A DNA stretch of 64,000 nucleotides, taken from Methylocapsa aurea. GTDB taxonomy: Bacteria; Pseudomonadota; Alphaproteobacteria; Rhizobiales; Beijerinckiaceae. The translations under genes were made by a program, and so were the position numbers. Shown one piece after another: positions 51,103-61,033 of the stretch (its first letter is position 1; each line of letters opens with the position of its first letter). The stretch covers positions 62,001 to 126,000 of the forward strand of contig NZ_JQKO01000004.1 in NCBI RefSeq assembly GCF_000746085.1, in the 5' to 3' direction. A model generated the notes under the pieces. The model was not told where the DNA came from. It worked only from the letters and a program-made list of their open reading frames with translations, and did not search any database.

Positions 51103-52422
51103 TCACTCCATCTCGAACACGATCTCTCCCGCGACCAGGGTGAGTTTCACCCTGCCCTCCATGCGCGCGTCATCGAAGGGCGTATTCTTGCAGCGCGAAC
51201 GGAGCTTCAAAGGATCGACGACATAGGGCTCCGAAGGATCGAAGCGAATCAAATCAGCGGGGGCGCCGATCGCAAGCCGGCCTTGCGGCAGGCCCAAAAT
51301 CTCGGCGGGCCGCAGGGTCATGGCGGCGATCAGGCGCCGCAGCGAGATTTCGCCCGAATTGACGAGCCGCAAGGCCGCCGAAAGCATGGTCTCCAGGCCG
51401 ATCGCGCCATACTCAGCTTCGGCGAAGGGCAGACGCTTGGTTTCGACATCCTGCGGATCATGATCCGACACGATGACGTCGATCAGCCCGGACGCCAGGC
51501 CGGCGACCAAGGCGCGGCGCTCATCTTCATGGCGGAGCGGCGGCGCGAGCTTCAAGAAGGTGCGATAATCGCCAATATCGCTCTCATTGAGGGTGAGATG
51601 ATTGATCGAGACGGCGCAAGTCACCGGCAGTCCGGCATCCTTGGCTTTGGAGATAATGTCCAGGGATAAGGCGGATGTGACGAGCGCGGCGTGGTATCGA
51701 GCGCCGGTGAGGTTCACGAGGCGAATGTCGCGGTCGAGGATGATCGCCTCGGCCTCGCGCGGGATTCCCGCAAGGCCGAGGCGCGAGGCGAACTCACCCT
51801 CGTTCATCACCCCTTCGGCCGCGAGATCGCGATCCTCGGCATAGTGAATAATGAGCGCGTCAAAGTCCCGCGCGTAAACCATCGCGCGGCGCATGACCTG
51901 CGCATTGCGGATCGAATGCGCGCCATCGGTGAAGGCCACGGCGCCGGCCTGTTGCAGCAGGCCGATTTCGGCGATTTCCACGCCGCGCAGCCCTTGCGTC
52001 AAGGCCGCCGAGGGGATCACCCGCACGCGGCCGGTGTCCCTGGCCCGGCGCAGCAGGAAATCGACCACCGCCGCGTCGTCGACCGGGGGATTGGTGTCGG
52101 GACGGCAAAGAATCGTCGTGACGCCGCCCGCCGCCGCCGCCGCCGTCGCGGTGGCGATCGTCTCGCGATGTTCGGCCCCAGGTTCGCCAACGAAGGCGCG
52201 CATGTCGATGAGGCCAGGCGCCACGCAATCGCCGGCGCAATCGATGATCCGCGCATGGGCGGGCAAATTCGGCGCGGCGACCGAAGGACCGATGCCGCGG
52301 ATCAGGCCGTCGACGATGAGAACCCCGCCGTCGATCCGTTCAGAGGCGGCCGGATCGATCAGATTCGCATGGACAAGGGCCAGCGGCTGATGCGCGATGG
52401 AGGGCGACGATTGAACCTTCAC
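51103..52422 (-). CDS. pyrC: Class I dihydroorotase-like protein without the HxH motif
   Basis: The 439-residue amidohydrolase-fold protein follows the class I dihydroorotase layout: APGLIDMRAFVGEPG, GGVTTILCRPDTNPP, AINHLTLNE and SDHDPQDVETKRLPF. In catalytic enzymes the first segment is GLIDMHVHLREPG, with two metal-binding His; here they are Arg and Phe. It therefore resembles the non-catalytic DHOase partners (PyrC'/PyrX) that support the aspartate transcarbamoylase, with the active DHOase encoded elsewhere. It lies 18 bp after pyrB, on the same strand. Confidence 0.87.
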   Translation of the reverse strand: MKVQSSPSIAHQPLALVHANLIDPAASERIDGGVLIVDGLIRGIGPSVAAPNLPAHARIIDCAGDCVAPGLIDMRAFVGEPGAEHRETIATATAAAAAGGVTTILCRPDTNPPVDDAAVVDFLLRRARDTGRVRVIPSAALTQGLRGVEIAEIGLLQQAGAVAFTDGAHSIRNAQVMRRAMVYARDFDALIIHYAEDRDLAAEGVMNEGEFASRLGLAGIPREAEAIILDRDIRLVNLTGARYHAALVTSALSLDIISKAKDAGLPVTCAVSINHLTLNESDIGDYRTFLKLAPPLRHEDERRALVAGLASGLIDVIVSDHDPQDVETKRLPFAEAEYGAIGLETMLSAALRLVNSGEISLRRLIAAMTLRPAEILGLPQGRLAIGAPADLIRFDPSEPYVVDPLKLRSRCKNTPFDDARMEGRVKLTLVAGEIVFEME

Positions 52423-52440
52423 CTCAAAGCCGCTCCGCGT

Positions 52441-53391
52441 TCAACCATTGGGCAAATGCTGCGCGAGGGCCTCGAGCACGGCCATGCGCACCGCGACTCC
52501 CATCTCAACCTGTTCGCGAATGCGGCTTTGAGAGCCGTCGGCGACGCTGGAATCGATCTCGACGCCGCGGTTCATCGGCCCGGGATGCATGACCAGAGCG
52601 TCAGGCTTGGCTAGTTTGAGCTTGGCCTCATCAAGGCCGAAAAACCGAAAATACTCCCTGGGCGAGGGAATGAATCCGCCTTGCATGCGCTCGCGCTGCA
52701 AGCGCAGCATCATGACGATGTCGGCGCCCTCCAGCCCCGCCTGCATGTCGCGGAACACCTCGACCCCCATCCGCTCGATCCCGGCGGGCAGCAGCGTCGA
52801 GGGGCCGACCGCCCGGACCCGCGCTCCAAGCGCCGACAAAAGCAAGATATTGGAGCGGGCGACCCGCGAATGCAGGATATCGCCGCAGATCGCGACGACG
52901 AGCCCGGAGATCGCGCCTTTGTTGCGCCGGATGGTCAGCGCGTCGAGCAGCGCTTGGGTTGGATGTTCATGCGCGCCGTCGCCGGCGTTGACGACCGAGC
53001 AATCGACCTTCTTGGCCAGCAGATGCACGGCGCCGGCCTGGGCGTGGCGCACGACGATGATGTCCGGACGCATGGCGTTCAGGGTCATCGCCGTATCGAT
53101 CAGCGTCTCGCCCTTTTTGACGCTCGACGTGGCGACCGACATGTTCATGACATCGGCGCCAAGGCGCTTGCCAGCGAGCTCAAAGGAGGATTGCGTCCGG
53201 GTCGAGGCCTCGAAAAAGAGATTGATCAGGGTTCTGCCGCGCAGGGTCGAGCGCTTTTTTTCGACCTGGCGCGATACCTCGATCGCCGCTTCCGAAAGAT
53301 CGAGCAGAATGGCGATGTCCACGGGCGAAAGCCCCTCGATCCCGAGCAAGTGCCGGTGCGGAAATTTGAGCTCTCGAGCCGGGCTGCACAT
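52441..53391 (-). CDS. pyrB: Aspartate carbamoyltransferase catalytic subunit
   Basis: The 316-residue enzyme has [13 protein letters not shown], the carbamoyl-phosphate loop [20 protein letters not shown], the [12 protein letters not shown] loop and [13 protein letters not shown]. It makes N-carbamoyl-aspartate in pyrimidine synthesis. The ATG at 53391 gives a normal length; a GTG at 53427 would add twelve residues. Together with the pyrC-like gene it likely forms a dodecameric complex. Confidence 0.94.
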   Translation of the reverse strand: MCSPARELKFPHRHLLGIEGLSPVDIAILLDLSEAAIEVSRQVEKKRSTLRGRTLINLFFEASTRTQSSFELAGKRLGADVMNMSVATSSVKKGETLIDTAMTLNAMRPDIIVVRHAQAGAVHLLAKKVDCSVVNAGDGAHEHPTQALLDALTIRRNKGAISGLVVAICGDILHSRVARSNILLLSALGARVRAVGPSTLLPAGIERMGVEVFRDMQAGLEGADIVMMLRLQRERMQGGFIPSPREYFRFFGLDEAKLKLAKPDALVMHPGPMNRGVEIDSSVADGSQSRIREQVEMGVAVRMAVLEALAQHLPNG

Positions 53392-53613
53392 GGGCTGTGT
53401 TCTATACGACCAAAAAAGCTCCGTCACAGGAGTTTGTCGCGCTTACCCCCGTTCGCGCACAAGATTTTCACATTCATCCGGCCGCTTTGGCCCCGGTTTG
53501 AGGATATCGGCGAAAGGACGCGCTCCTTTCGCGGCGATACCCAAGCGATTCTTGGCGTGCTATGACCGGCGCGTGAAATTTAAGAAAACTCTTCTAGTCG
53601 GATGTGGGAAGCC

Positions 53614-54210
53614 ATGAAGAAAATTTTTTTGGGCGCCGCGCTCTTGCTGAATGCGGGCTCCGCATTCGCCGAGGACAAGCCGCTGATCTGCTGGTACAAT
53701 GATCACGCCGCCCTGACAGGAGCCGACAGCGCTCCCGCCAACGCCGTCATAGGCAGCGTCGAAAGCACCCATCGCGAGGGCGATCACGCCTTTTCCTATG
53801 TGATTTCGGCAAAAGACAGCACGGTCTGCCCGAACGAATTGCCGCTTGGAACAAAAAAAGCGCTCACCGTTCCGCTGGTTCGTCAAGACAACGCCAATTG
53901 CACCAATGATGACGTCGCCATCACCGATGCATCGGTCACCGGCGGCTCGGCGACCGTCTTCCGGCGCTCGAATGGCGCCACCGAAATTGTCGTCCGACTC
54001 GTGGGGGGAACCACTCCCAACACGACCTATGACTTTGCTCTGAAGTGCCACCATAAGCTCGGCAGCATTAAAACCGACGCGAGCGGCAACGGCCACGGTT
54101 CATTCGATTTTATCGCCGAGGATCTTGGGCCAAATGTTGCGTTCGATCTGCGCGCCGAAGGCGCCGCTGCCGGAAATACATTCCAGAGCCTTCGCGTCCC
54201 GCGCAAATAG
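53614..54210 (+). CDS. Exported hypothetical protein
   Basis: The 198-residue protein has a clear signal peptide (MKKIFLGAALLLNAGSAFAE) and a mature beta-rich domain with NDHAALTGADSAPANAVIGS and a late DASGNGHGSFDF. The pattern of short strands separated by Gly/Asp/Asn turns suggests an immunoglobulin-like fold, and four Cys could form disulphides. I do not recognise the family. It is a single gene that converges on dps. Confidence 0.75.
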   Translation: MKKIFLGAALLLNAGSAFAEDKPLICWYNDHAALTGADSAPANAVIGSVESTHREGDHAFSYVISAKDSTVCPNELPLGTKKALTVPLVRQDNANCTNDDVAITDASVTGGSATVFRRSNGATEIVVRLVGGTTPNTTYDFALKCHHKLGSIKTDASGNGHGSFDFIAEDLGPNVAFDLRAEGAAAGNTFQSLRVPRK

Positions 54211-54230
54211 CGGGTCCAATTCCCAATATC

Positions 54231-54256
54231 TCCGAAACCCGCTGACGGGTTTCGGA
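54231..54256. terminator. Hairpin between the exported protein gene and dps
   Basis: Perfect 11-bp arms TCCGAAACCCG and CGGGTTTCGGA around CTGA between convergent genes. A T run is absent on the plus strand. Confidence 0.6.
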
Positions 54257-54297
54257 CCAAAGTGACAAGCCGGAATGCTAAAGGCTTGGCGAATCGT

Positions 54298-54786
54298 TCA
54301 GGCCGGCTCCTGGATATGAGCTTCCAGGAACCAAAGCGACTTATCGAGCGCCCGGGAAAATCCGGTCAATATATCCGCCGTGTCCGCGTCGCCTGCTTCC
54401 GAACTCGCGTCGATTCCGGCGCGAACCGCATTCGCGGTTTTGCCATAGCGCGCGATCAGCGCATGGATATGGTCCGTGATCTTATAGATATCCGTCGGAT
54501 ATGGCTCGAGCGATGTCTTGCCGGCGACCGTCTGCGTCGTTCCGAGAGCGGTTCCCCCAAGTTGCACGATCCGTTCGGCCATGGTGTCGACATGCGCATC
54601 CAATTCCTTGCGGAACAGATCGAGCATTTCATGGACGGCGATGAATTGGATGCCCTTCAAATTCCAATGCGCCTGCTTCGTCAGCAGCGCCAAGTCGATG
54701 GCGTCGGCCACGCGCGCGTTCAAGAGATCGATCGAGGCAGACTTGGCGTTCGATCGCAAATCATTCTGGGTCTTGTGCAATTGCAT
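54298..54786 (-). CDS. dps: Dps-family DNA-protecting ferritin
   Basis: The 162-residue four-helix protein has the ferroxidase-site residues spread over two subunits: ALLTKQAHWNLKG (His) and FIAVHEMLDLFRKELDAHVDTMAER (His, Asp and Glu). It stores iron, uses up peroxide and coats DNA under starvation or oxidative stress. The length and residues are normal. The upstream region is AT-rich. Confidence 0.93.
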   Translation of the reverse strand: MQLHKTQNDLRSNAKSASIDLLNARVADAIDLALLTKQAHWNLKGIQFIAVHEMLDLFRKELDAHVDTMAERIVQLGGTALGTTQTVAGKTSLEPYPTDIYKITDHIHALIARYGKTANAVRAGIDASSEAGDADTADILTGFSRALDKSLWFLEAHIQEPA

Positions 54787-55167
54787 GATGTGCCACTCTC
54801 CGCTTGCCGGTTATGCCAATAGACGCATTTTATAACAGAATAGCGAGCCTCGAACTGTAAACAATTGATTATTATTATTGATTGGAGATAGGCTCACGAC
54901 TCCGCTTTGGCATATAAGTCCGTCACCGCTGCTTGATAATCCCCGGTTTGATGAAAAACCCGCCGCGCTGAGCCATTGCTCCCGCGGCGGCGCAGGCCCC
55001 GCCCGATTTGACTAAGGCCCCGCCCTCCCCCATCTTCCCGCCCGGAAACCGCAATGGCGGTCCGCCCGGCTCACCTCCGGCCAGCCAAGCCGCGGCTGTT
55101 CTGGACAGTCGAGTTGAAGGCCTCGGACCCTTTCGTCCGGCCAAGCGCATAATGAGGACCGCTGTCA
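54787..55167. other. Intergenic region between dps and topA
   Basis: About 380 bp between divergent genes. An AT-rich 60-bp part (54820-54885, with TTATTATTATT) probably holds the dps promoter. The rest is GC-rich with Pro/Gly-like frames and no recognisable gene. Confidence 0.45.
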
Positions 55168-58101
55168 ATGAATGTCGTCATCGTCGAGTCGCCGGCGAAG
55201 GCCAAGACCATCAATAAATATCTTGGCAAGGGCTATGAAGTTTATGCTTCCTACGGCCACGTCCGCGATTTGCCGGCCAAGGACGGCTCGGTCGATCCCG
55301 ACGCCGACTTCGCCATGCTCTGGGATGTCGACTCCAAATCCGCCAAGCGCCTGTCCGACATCGCAAAGGCCGTCAAGGACGCCGACAGCGTCATTCTGGC
55401 GACCGACCCCGACCGCGAAGGCGAGGCGATTTCCTGGCACGTTCTCGAAGTCCTGAAGGCCAAGCGCGTCCTCAAGGACAAGCTTGTGCAGCGCGTCGTC
55501 TTCAACGCCATCACCAAATCCGCGATCCTCGAAGCGATGAAAAATCCGCGCGAGATCGACGCCGCTTTGGTCGACGCCTATCTCGCCCGCCGGGCGCTGG
55601 ACTATCTTGTCGGCTTCAATCTGTCGCCGGTGCTGTGGCGCAAATTGCCCGGCGCGCGCTCGGCCGGCCGCGTGCAATCGGTCGCCTTGCGCCTTGTCTG
55701 CGATCGGGAGCTCGAGATCGAGCAATTCGTCACCCGCGAATATTGGTCGATCGCGGCGCATCTGAAGACGAGCGCCGGGGCGCCCTTCATCGCCCGGCTG
55801 GTCGGCGCCGACGGCGCCAAGATCGCCCGCCTCGACATTGGAACCGGCGCGGAGGCCGAATCCTTCAAGGCGGCTCTCGATGCGGCCAAATTCTCGGTGG
55901 CGAGCATCGAGGCGAAGCCGGCCAAACGCCATCCCTGGGCGCCGTTCACGACCTCAACCTTGCAGCAGGAGGCCTCGCGCAAGCTCGGCTTCGCGCCGGC
56001 GCGGACGATGCAGCTCGCCCAGCGCCTCTATGAGGGCGCCGAGATCGACGGCGAGACAGTCGGCCTCATCACCTATATGCGGACCGATGGCGTCGATCTC
56101 GCGCCGGAGGCCATCGCCAGCGCGCGCAGCGTCATCGGCCAGGAATTCGGTGCCGCCTATGTCCCCAAGGCGCCGCGCAAATATACGGTGAAAGCAAAGA
56201 ACGCGCAGGAAGCGCATGAAGCAATCCGCCCGACCGACCTGACCCGCCTGCCAAAGCATGTCTTACGCGCGTTAGAGCCGGATCAGGCGCGGCTTTACGA
56301 GCTCATCTGGAAACGCACCATCGCAAGCCAGATGGAATCGGCCGAGCTGGAGCGCACCACGGTCGACATTCTGGCGCAGGCAGGCGACCGCAAGCTCGAT
56401 CTTCGCGCCACTGGTCAAGTCATTCGCTTCGACGGCTTCTTGAAACTCTATCAGGAAGGCCGCGACGACGAGGAGGACGAGGAGGGCGGACGCCTGCCGG
56501 AAATGGCCAAGGACGAGATCCTCGAAAAGGAGCGGATCGACGCGGCGCAGCATTTCACCGAGCCGCCGCCGCGCTTCACCGAGGCGACGCTGGTCAAGCG
56601 GATGGAGGAGCTCGGCATCGGCCGGCCTTCGACCTACGCCTCGACGCTCGCGGTGCTGCGGGAGCGCGACTATGTCCGCCTCGACAAGAAGCGGCTTTTT
56701 CCAGAGGACAAGGGCCGCCTCGTCACCGCCTTTCTGGAGAGCTTTTTCACCCGCTACGTCGGCTATGATTTCACCGCCGATCTTGAACAAAAGCTCGACC
56801 GCGTCTCGAACCACGAGATCGACTGGAAAGAGGTTTTGCGCGAGTTCTGGACCGATTTTTCCGGCGCGCTCGCCGGAACCAAGGATTTGCGCACGACGGA
56901 GGTGCTGGACAGTCTGAACGAACTCCTGGGCCCGCATATTTTCCCGGCGAAGGAGGATGGCTCCAACCCGCGCGCCTGTCCGTCCTGCGGCGGCGGCCAG
57001 CTCTCGCTGAAACTCGGAAAATTCGGCGCCTTCATCGGCTGCTCCAATTATCCCGAATGCAAATTCACCCGCACTCTGGCCAATACCGAGGCTACCGATG
57101 TTTCGGAGGGCGATCGTCCGGGGGTCAAGGTTTTGGGCGAGGACCCGCAAACGGGAGAGGAAATTTCCCTGCGCGATGGCCGTTTCGGCGCCTATGTGCA
57201 GCAAGGCGAGGGCGACAAGCCCAAGCGCTGTTCCTTGCCGAAGACCTTGAGCCCGGCTGAGTTGACCCTCGACCAGGCGCTCGGCCTATTGTCGCTGCCG
57301 CGCGAGGTCGCCAAGCATCCCGAGACGAAGGAGCCGATCCTGGCCGGAATCGGCCGCTACGGTCCCTATGTCCAGCACGGCAAGACCTATGCGAATATTG
57401 GCAAGGACGAGGATATTCTTGGGATCGGCGCCAATCGCGCGATCGATCTCATCGTCGCCAAGGAGAGCGGCCTGACGGGACGGCGGTTCGGCGCCGCCGA
57501 AAGCGCCGCCGCGCGGGTTCTCGGGGACCATCCATCGGGCGGCCCCGTCACGATCAAGGCCGGACGGTTCGGCCCCTATGTCAATCACGGCAAGATCAAC
57601 GCGACCTTGCCGCGCGAGGCCGATCCCACCACATTAACGCTCGAGGAAGGCTTGGCGCTGCTCGCCGCGAAGGCCTCTGGCGGCGGCGGTTCGATCCAAG
57701 GCCGCCTCCTTGGCGAACATCCGTCCGGCGGCCCGATCACGGTGCGCGCGGGACGGTTTGGCGCCTATGTCAATTATGGGAAAATCAACGCGACCTTGAA
57801 AAACGGCAGTTCGCCCGAAACCATCAGCCTTGAAGAGGCGATCCGCCTGATCGAGGATAAGGAGGCCGCCGGCGGCGGCGCCAAGAAGAAAGCTGCGCCC
57901 AAGAAAGCCCCGGCGACCAAAGCCAAGGCAGCTGTCAAGACCAAGGCGAAGCCGGAGCCCATCGACGACGATGAAGCGCCGCCGTTCGAGCCCACGTCAA
58001 CGATCAAGACAATGCCGGCTGGCGGCAAATCCGCTGTGAAGAAAGCCGCCGCGGGGAAAAAGCCGGCGACGGCTAAACCGAAAAAGGCCAAACAAGCGTG
58101 A
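55168..58101 (+). CDS. topA: DNA topoisomerase I
   Basis: The 977-residue type IA enzyme has the Toprim motifs VVIVESPAKAKTI and TDPDREGEAISWH, the catalytic tyrosine Y303 in LITYMRTDGVD, one zinc finger (CPSCGGGQLSLKLGKFG, then CSNYPEC), several C-terminal repeat domains that carry FGAYV or YGPYVQHG-type motifs, and a Lys/Ala-rich tail. It relaxes negative supercoils. The stop overlaps the GTG of rnr. Confidence 0.97.
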   Translation: MNVVIVESPAKAKTINKYLGKGYEVYASYGHVRDLPAKDGSVDPDADFAMLWDVDSKSAKRLSDIAKAVKDADSVILATDPDREGEAISWHVLEVLKAKRVLKDKLVQRVVFNAITKSAILEAMKNPREIDAALVDAYLARRALDYLVGFNLSPVLWRKLPGARSAGRVQSVALRLVCDRELEIEQFVTREYWSIAAHLKTSAGAPFIARLVGADGAKIARLDIGTGAEAESFKAALDAAKFSVASIEAKPAKRHPWAPFTTSTLQQEASRKLGFAPARTMQLAQRLYEGAEIDGETVGLITYMRTDGVDLAPEAIASARSVIGQEFGAAYVPKAPRKYTVKAKNAQEAHEAIRPTDLTRLPKHVLRALEPDQARLYELIWKRTIASQMESAELERTTVDILAQAGDRKLDLRATGQVIRFDGFLKLYQEGRDDEEDEEGGRLPEMAKDEILEKERIDAAQHFTEPPPRFTEATLVKRMEELGIGRPSTYASTLAVLRERDYVRLDKKRLFPEDKGRLVTAFLESFFTRYVGYDFTADLEQKLDRVSNHEIDWKEVLREFWTDFSGALAGTKDLRTTEVLDSLNELLGPHIFPAKEDGSNPRACPSCGGGQLSLKLGKFGAFIGCSNYPECKFTRTLANTEATDVSEGDRPGVKVLGEDPQTGEEISLRDGRFGAYVQQGEGDKPKRCSLPKTLSPAELTLDQALGLLSLPREVAKHPETKEPILAGIGRYGPYVQHGKTYANIGKDEDILGIGANRAIDLIVAKESGLTGRRFGAAESAAARVLGDHPSGGPVTIKAGRFGPYVNHGKINATLPREADPTTLTLEEGLALLAAKASGGGGSIQGRLLGEHPSGGPITVRAGRFGAYVNYGKINATLKNGSSPETISLEEAIRLIEDKEAAGGGAKKKAAPKKAPATKAKAAVKTKAKPEPIDDDEAPPFEPTSTIKTMPAGGKSAVKKAAAGKKPATAKPKKAKQA

Positions 58102-60482
58102 GGAAACCTTCCGGCGCCAGCAAGCCGGGCCAAGACAGCAGCGCGCAAGAGGGCGCCGCGAGCACGGCGGATCGACCGCTTCCTTCGCGCGACGAAATTA
58201 TCGCCTTCATCGCCCGCGAGCGCGAAGCCGCCGGAGACAAAACGCCCGCCAAGATCGGCAAGCGCGAAATCGCCCGCGCCTTCGCCATCAAAGGGTCCGA
58301 TCGGATTCCGCTCAAACGCATGTTGAAAGAGCTCGAGGCGGAAGGCGCGATCGAGCGGCGGCGCAAGAGCCTGCACAGGCCCGGCGCGCTGCCGGCGGTG
58401 GTTCTGGCCGATATTTTCAGCCGCGACCGCGATGGCGATCTCCTCGCCGCGCCGGTCGAATGGGATGCGGTGGAGCAAGGACCGGCGCCCAAAATCGCGG
58501 TCTCGGTCCCGCGCCGGCAAAGGCCCGGCGCGCCAACGCCCGGCGTCGGCGATCGCGCTTTGGTGCGCGTGGAACTCCTGGCCGAGGCGAAACCGGGCGA
58601 ACCGGCCTATAGCGGGCGCGTCGTCAAGCTTTTGCCGCGGGCGCGATCGCAGGTCCTGGGAATTTTCCGCAGCGCGCCGGAGGGCGGTGGCCGCATCCAG
58701 CCAATCGATAAGAAAAACGTCAATCGCGGCGAACTGGAGGTCGGCCCCGGCAATGAGGGCGACGCGCGCGAGGGCGATCTCGTCGCGGTCGAGATTTTGC
58801 GCTCCGGCCGCTTCGGCCTTCCCGCCGCCCGCGTGCGCGAAAGGCTCGGCGCCTTCGACAGTGAAAAAGCGGTGAGCCTCATCGCCATCCACACCCATCA
58901 GATCCCGAACGTATTTTCGCCCGAGACGATAGCCGAGGCCAATCGCGCCGGGGCTTTGAGCATGGATCGCCGCGAGGATTGGCGCGACATCGCGCTTCTC
59001 ACCATCGACCCGGCCGACGCCAAGGACCATGACGACGCGGTCCATGCCGAACGCGACGCCGATCCTGAAAATCCCGGGGGTTTCATCCTTCGCGTCGCCA
59101 TCGCCGATGTCGCGGCCTATGTCCGGCCCGGCGCGTCGCTCGATCGCGAGGCGCTCGAGCGCGGCAATTCGGTCTATTTCCCCGACCGGGTCGTGCCGAT
59201 GCTGCCGGAGAAAATCTCCAACGATCTTTGCTCCCTGCGTCCGAACGAAGACCGCCCCGCCCTAGCCGCGCGCATCGTCATCGCCGCCGACGGGCGCAAG
59301 CTCGGCCATGAGTTCCATCGCATCGTGATGCGCTCGGCGGCCAAGCTCTCCTATCCGCAGGCGCAGGCGGCAATCGACGCCATGCCCGACGCGACGACCG
59401 GGCCGCTGCTGGAGAGCGTCCTTATTCCCTTGTACGAGGCCTATGCCGCGCTGAAAATCGCGCGCGAAAAACGCGGCCCGCTCGATCTCGATCTTCCCGA
59501 GCGCAAGATCATCCTCAACGCGGAGGGCGCAGTCGACCGCGTCATCATCCCCGCCCGGCTCGATGCGCATCGGCTGATCGAGGAATTCATGATCCTCGCC
59601 AATGTCGCGGCCGCCGAAACGCTCGAGGCGCACCGCCAGCATTTCATCTATCGCGCCCATGACGAGCCTTCGATCGAAAAGCTCAATAATCTGGCCGAGT
59701 TTCTCGCCTCGATCGGAATCAAGCTCGCCAACGGCCAGGTCTTGCGGCCCGAGCAATTCAACGGGATTCTCGCCCGCGTCAAGGACACAGACAATGAACA
59801 TCTCGTCAATGAAGTCGTGCTGCGCACACAGGCCCAGGCCGAATATGTGGTCCAGAACTACGGCCATTTCGGCCTCAATCTGCGCCGCTACGCCCATTTC
59901 ACCTCGCCAATTCGCCGCTACGCCGACCTCATCGTTCATCGCGCCCTGATTTCGGCCCTGCATCTTGGCCAGGATGGGCTGGAGGCCCAAGATCAAGGCG
60001 GCGCGATTGAGGAGCTCGCCGAGATCGCGGCGCGAATCTCGGCCGCCGAGCGTCGCGCCATGGCGGCCGAACGCGAGACCGTCGAACGTCTGATCGCGGC
60101 CCATCTCGCCGACAAGATCGGCGCCAGTTTCGAGGGCAGGATTTCCGGGGCGACCCGGGCCGGGCTGTTCGTCCGGCTGAACGACACCGGCGCCGATGGC
60201 TTCATCCCCGCCTCCATGCTCGGCGACGACTATTTCCGCCATGACCCCGCGCTGCATGCGCTGATCGGGTCGAGGACGGGGCAGATCCATCGCCTCGGCG
60301 ACATTGTAACAGTCAAGCTCGTGGAGGCCGCGCCGCTGGCTGGAGCGCTCCGCTTCGAGCTTGTGAGCGAGGCGCCGCCGCGAAAAGGCAAAAGCGCCGC
60401 CCGCTCGCCGCGCCGCGACATAGGGTCCAATGTCGGATCGCGCCGTTCGGGCTTATCTGGTGGCCGACCTTCAAAAAAATAG
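58098..60482 (+). CDS. rnr: Ribonuclease R
   Basis: The 794-residue exoribonuclease has a winged-helix N terminus, cold-shock domains, the RNB domain with the catalytic aspartates in LTIDPADAKDHDDAVHAER, the ARRYAHFTSPIRRYADL-type motif (here RRYAHFTSPIRRYADLIVHR) and a C-terminal S1 domain. It starts with GTG inside the topA stop. It degrades structured RNA from the 3' end. Confidence 0.95.
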   Translation: MRKPSGASKPGQDSSAQEGAASTADRPLPSRDEIIAFIAREREAAGDKTPAKIGKREIARAFAIKGSDRIPLKRMLKELEAEGAIERRRKSLHRPGALPAVVLADIFSRDRDGDLLAAPVEWDAVEQGPAPKIAVSVPRRQRPGAPTPGVGDRALVRVELLAEAKPGEPAYSGRVVKLLPRARSQVLGIFRSAPEGGGRIQPIDKKNVNRGELEVGPGNEGDAREGDLVAVEILRSGRFGLPAARVRERLGAFDSEKAVSLIAIHTHQIPNVFSPETIAEANRAGALSMDRREDWRDIALLTIDPADAKDHDDAVHAERDADPENPGGFILRVAIADVAAYVRPGASLDREALERGNSVYFPDRVVPMLPEKISNDLCSLRPNEDRPALAARIVIAADGRKLGHEFHRIVMRSAAKLSYPQAQAAIDAMPDATTGPLLESVLIPLYEAYAALKIAREKRGPLDLDLPERKIILNAEGAVDRVIIPARLDAHRLIEEFMILANVAAAETLEAHRQHFIYRAHDEPSIEKLNNLAEFLASIGIKLANGQVLRPEQFNGILARVKDTDNEHLVNEVVLRTQAQAEYVVQNYGHFGLNLRRYAHFTSPIRRYADLIVHRALISALHLGQDGLEAQDQGGAIEELAEIAARISAAERRAMAAERETVERLIAAHLADKIGASFEGRISGATRAGLFVRLNDTGADGFIPASMLGDDYFRHDPALHALIGSRTGQIHRLGDIVTVKLVEAAPLAGALRFELVSEAPPRKGKSAARSPRRDIGSNVGSRRSGLSGGRPSKK

Positions 60483-60580
60483 ATCGAGACGCACGTTCCT
60501 TTGACGCGAACCGCTGTCCACGACGCTCGAAAATGCCTTAAATGCGCCACCGGCCGACTGCGCCGACGAAGGATGCCCTC

Positions 60581-61033
60581 ATGCCCGCGCCTGCTAATGT
60601 GACAGTATTCGAACCCAAAGGCCGGATTGACGACCTGCCCAAGCGCGATATAGGGCGCTCCATCGCGCGCGGCCTGCGCCGCCATTGTCCCGCCTGCGGC
60701 GAGGGACGAATGTTTCGCGGCTATCTCAAGGTCAATGACGCCTGCCCACAATGCGGCGAGGAATTGCACCATCACCGCGCCGATGACGCCCCCCCTTATC
60801 TAACGATCTTCGTCGTCGGCCATATCGTCGGCTCGCTCATGCTGCTGACCGAGACCTATTGGCCGGACGCCCCGATCTGGGCCCACGCTCTGGTTTGGCC
60901 GACGCTCACGCTCATGCTGTCGCTCTGGCTGCTGCCGATTCTGAAAGGCGGCCTGATCGCCCATCAATGGGCATTGCGCATGCATGGCTTCGAGGGCAGT
61001 CCGACGGCGATCGGCGACAGCCGGGGCGCGTGA
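60581..61033 (+). CDS. DUF983 membrane protein
   Basis: The 150-residue protein has a zinc ribbon (CPACGEGRMFRGYLKVNDACPQCGEE in two CxxC pairs) followed by two membrane spans (LTIFVVGHIVGSLMLLTETY and the ALVWPTLTLMLSLWLLPIL segment). This is the standard layout of DUF983; its role is unknown. It follows rnr at 98 bp and overlaps the next gene (GTGA). Confidence 0.9.
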   Translation: MPAPANVTVFEPKGRIDDLPKRDIGRSIARGLRRHCPACGEGRMFRGYLKVNDACPQCGEELHHHRADDAPPYLTIFVVGHIVGSLMLLTETYWPDAPIWAHALVWPTLTLMLSLWLLPILKGGLIAHQWALRMHGFEGSPTAIGDSRGA

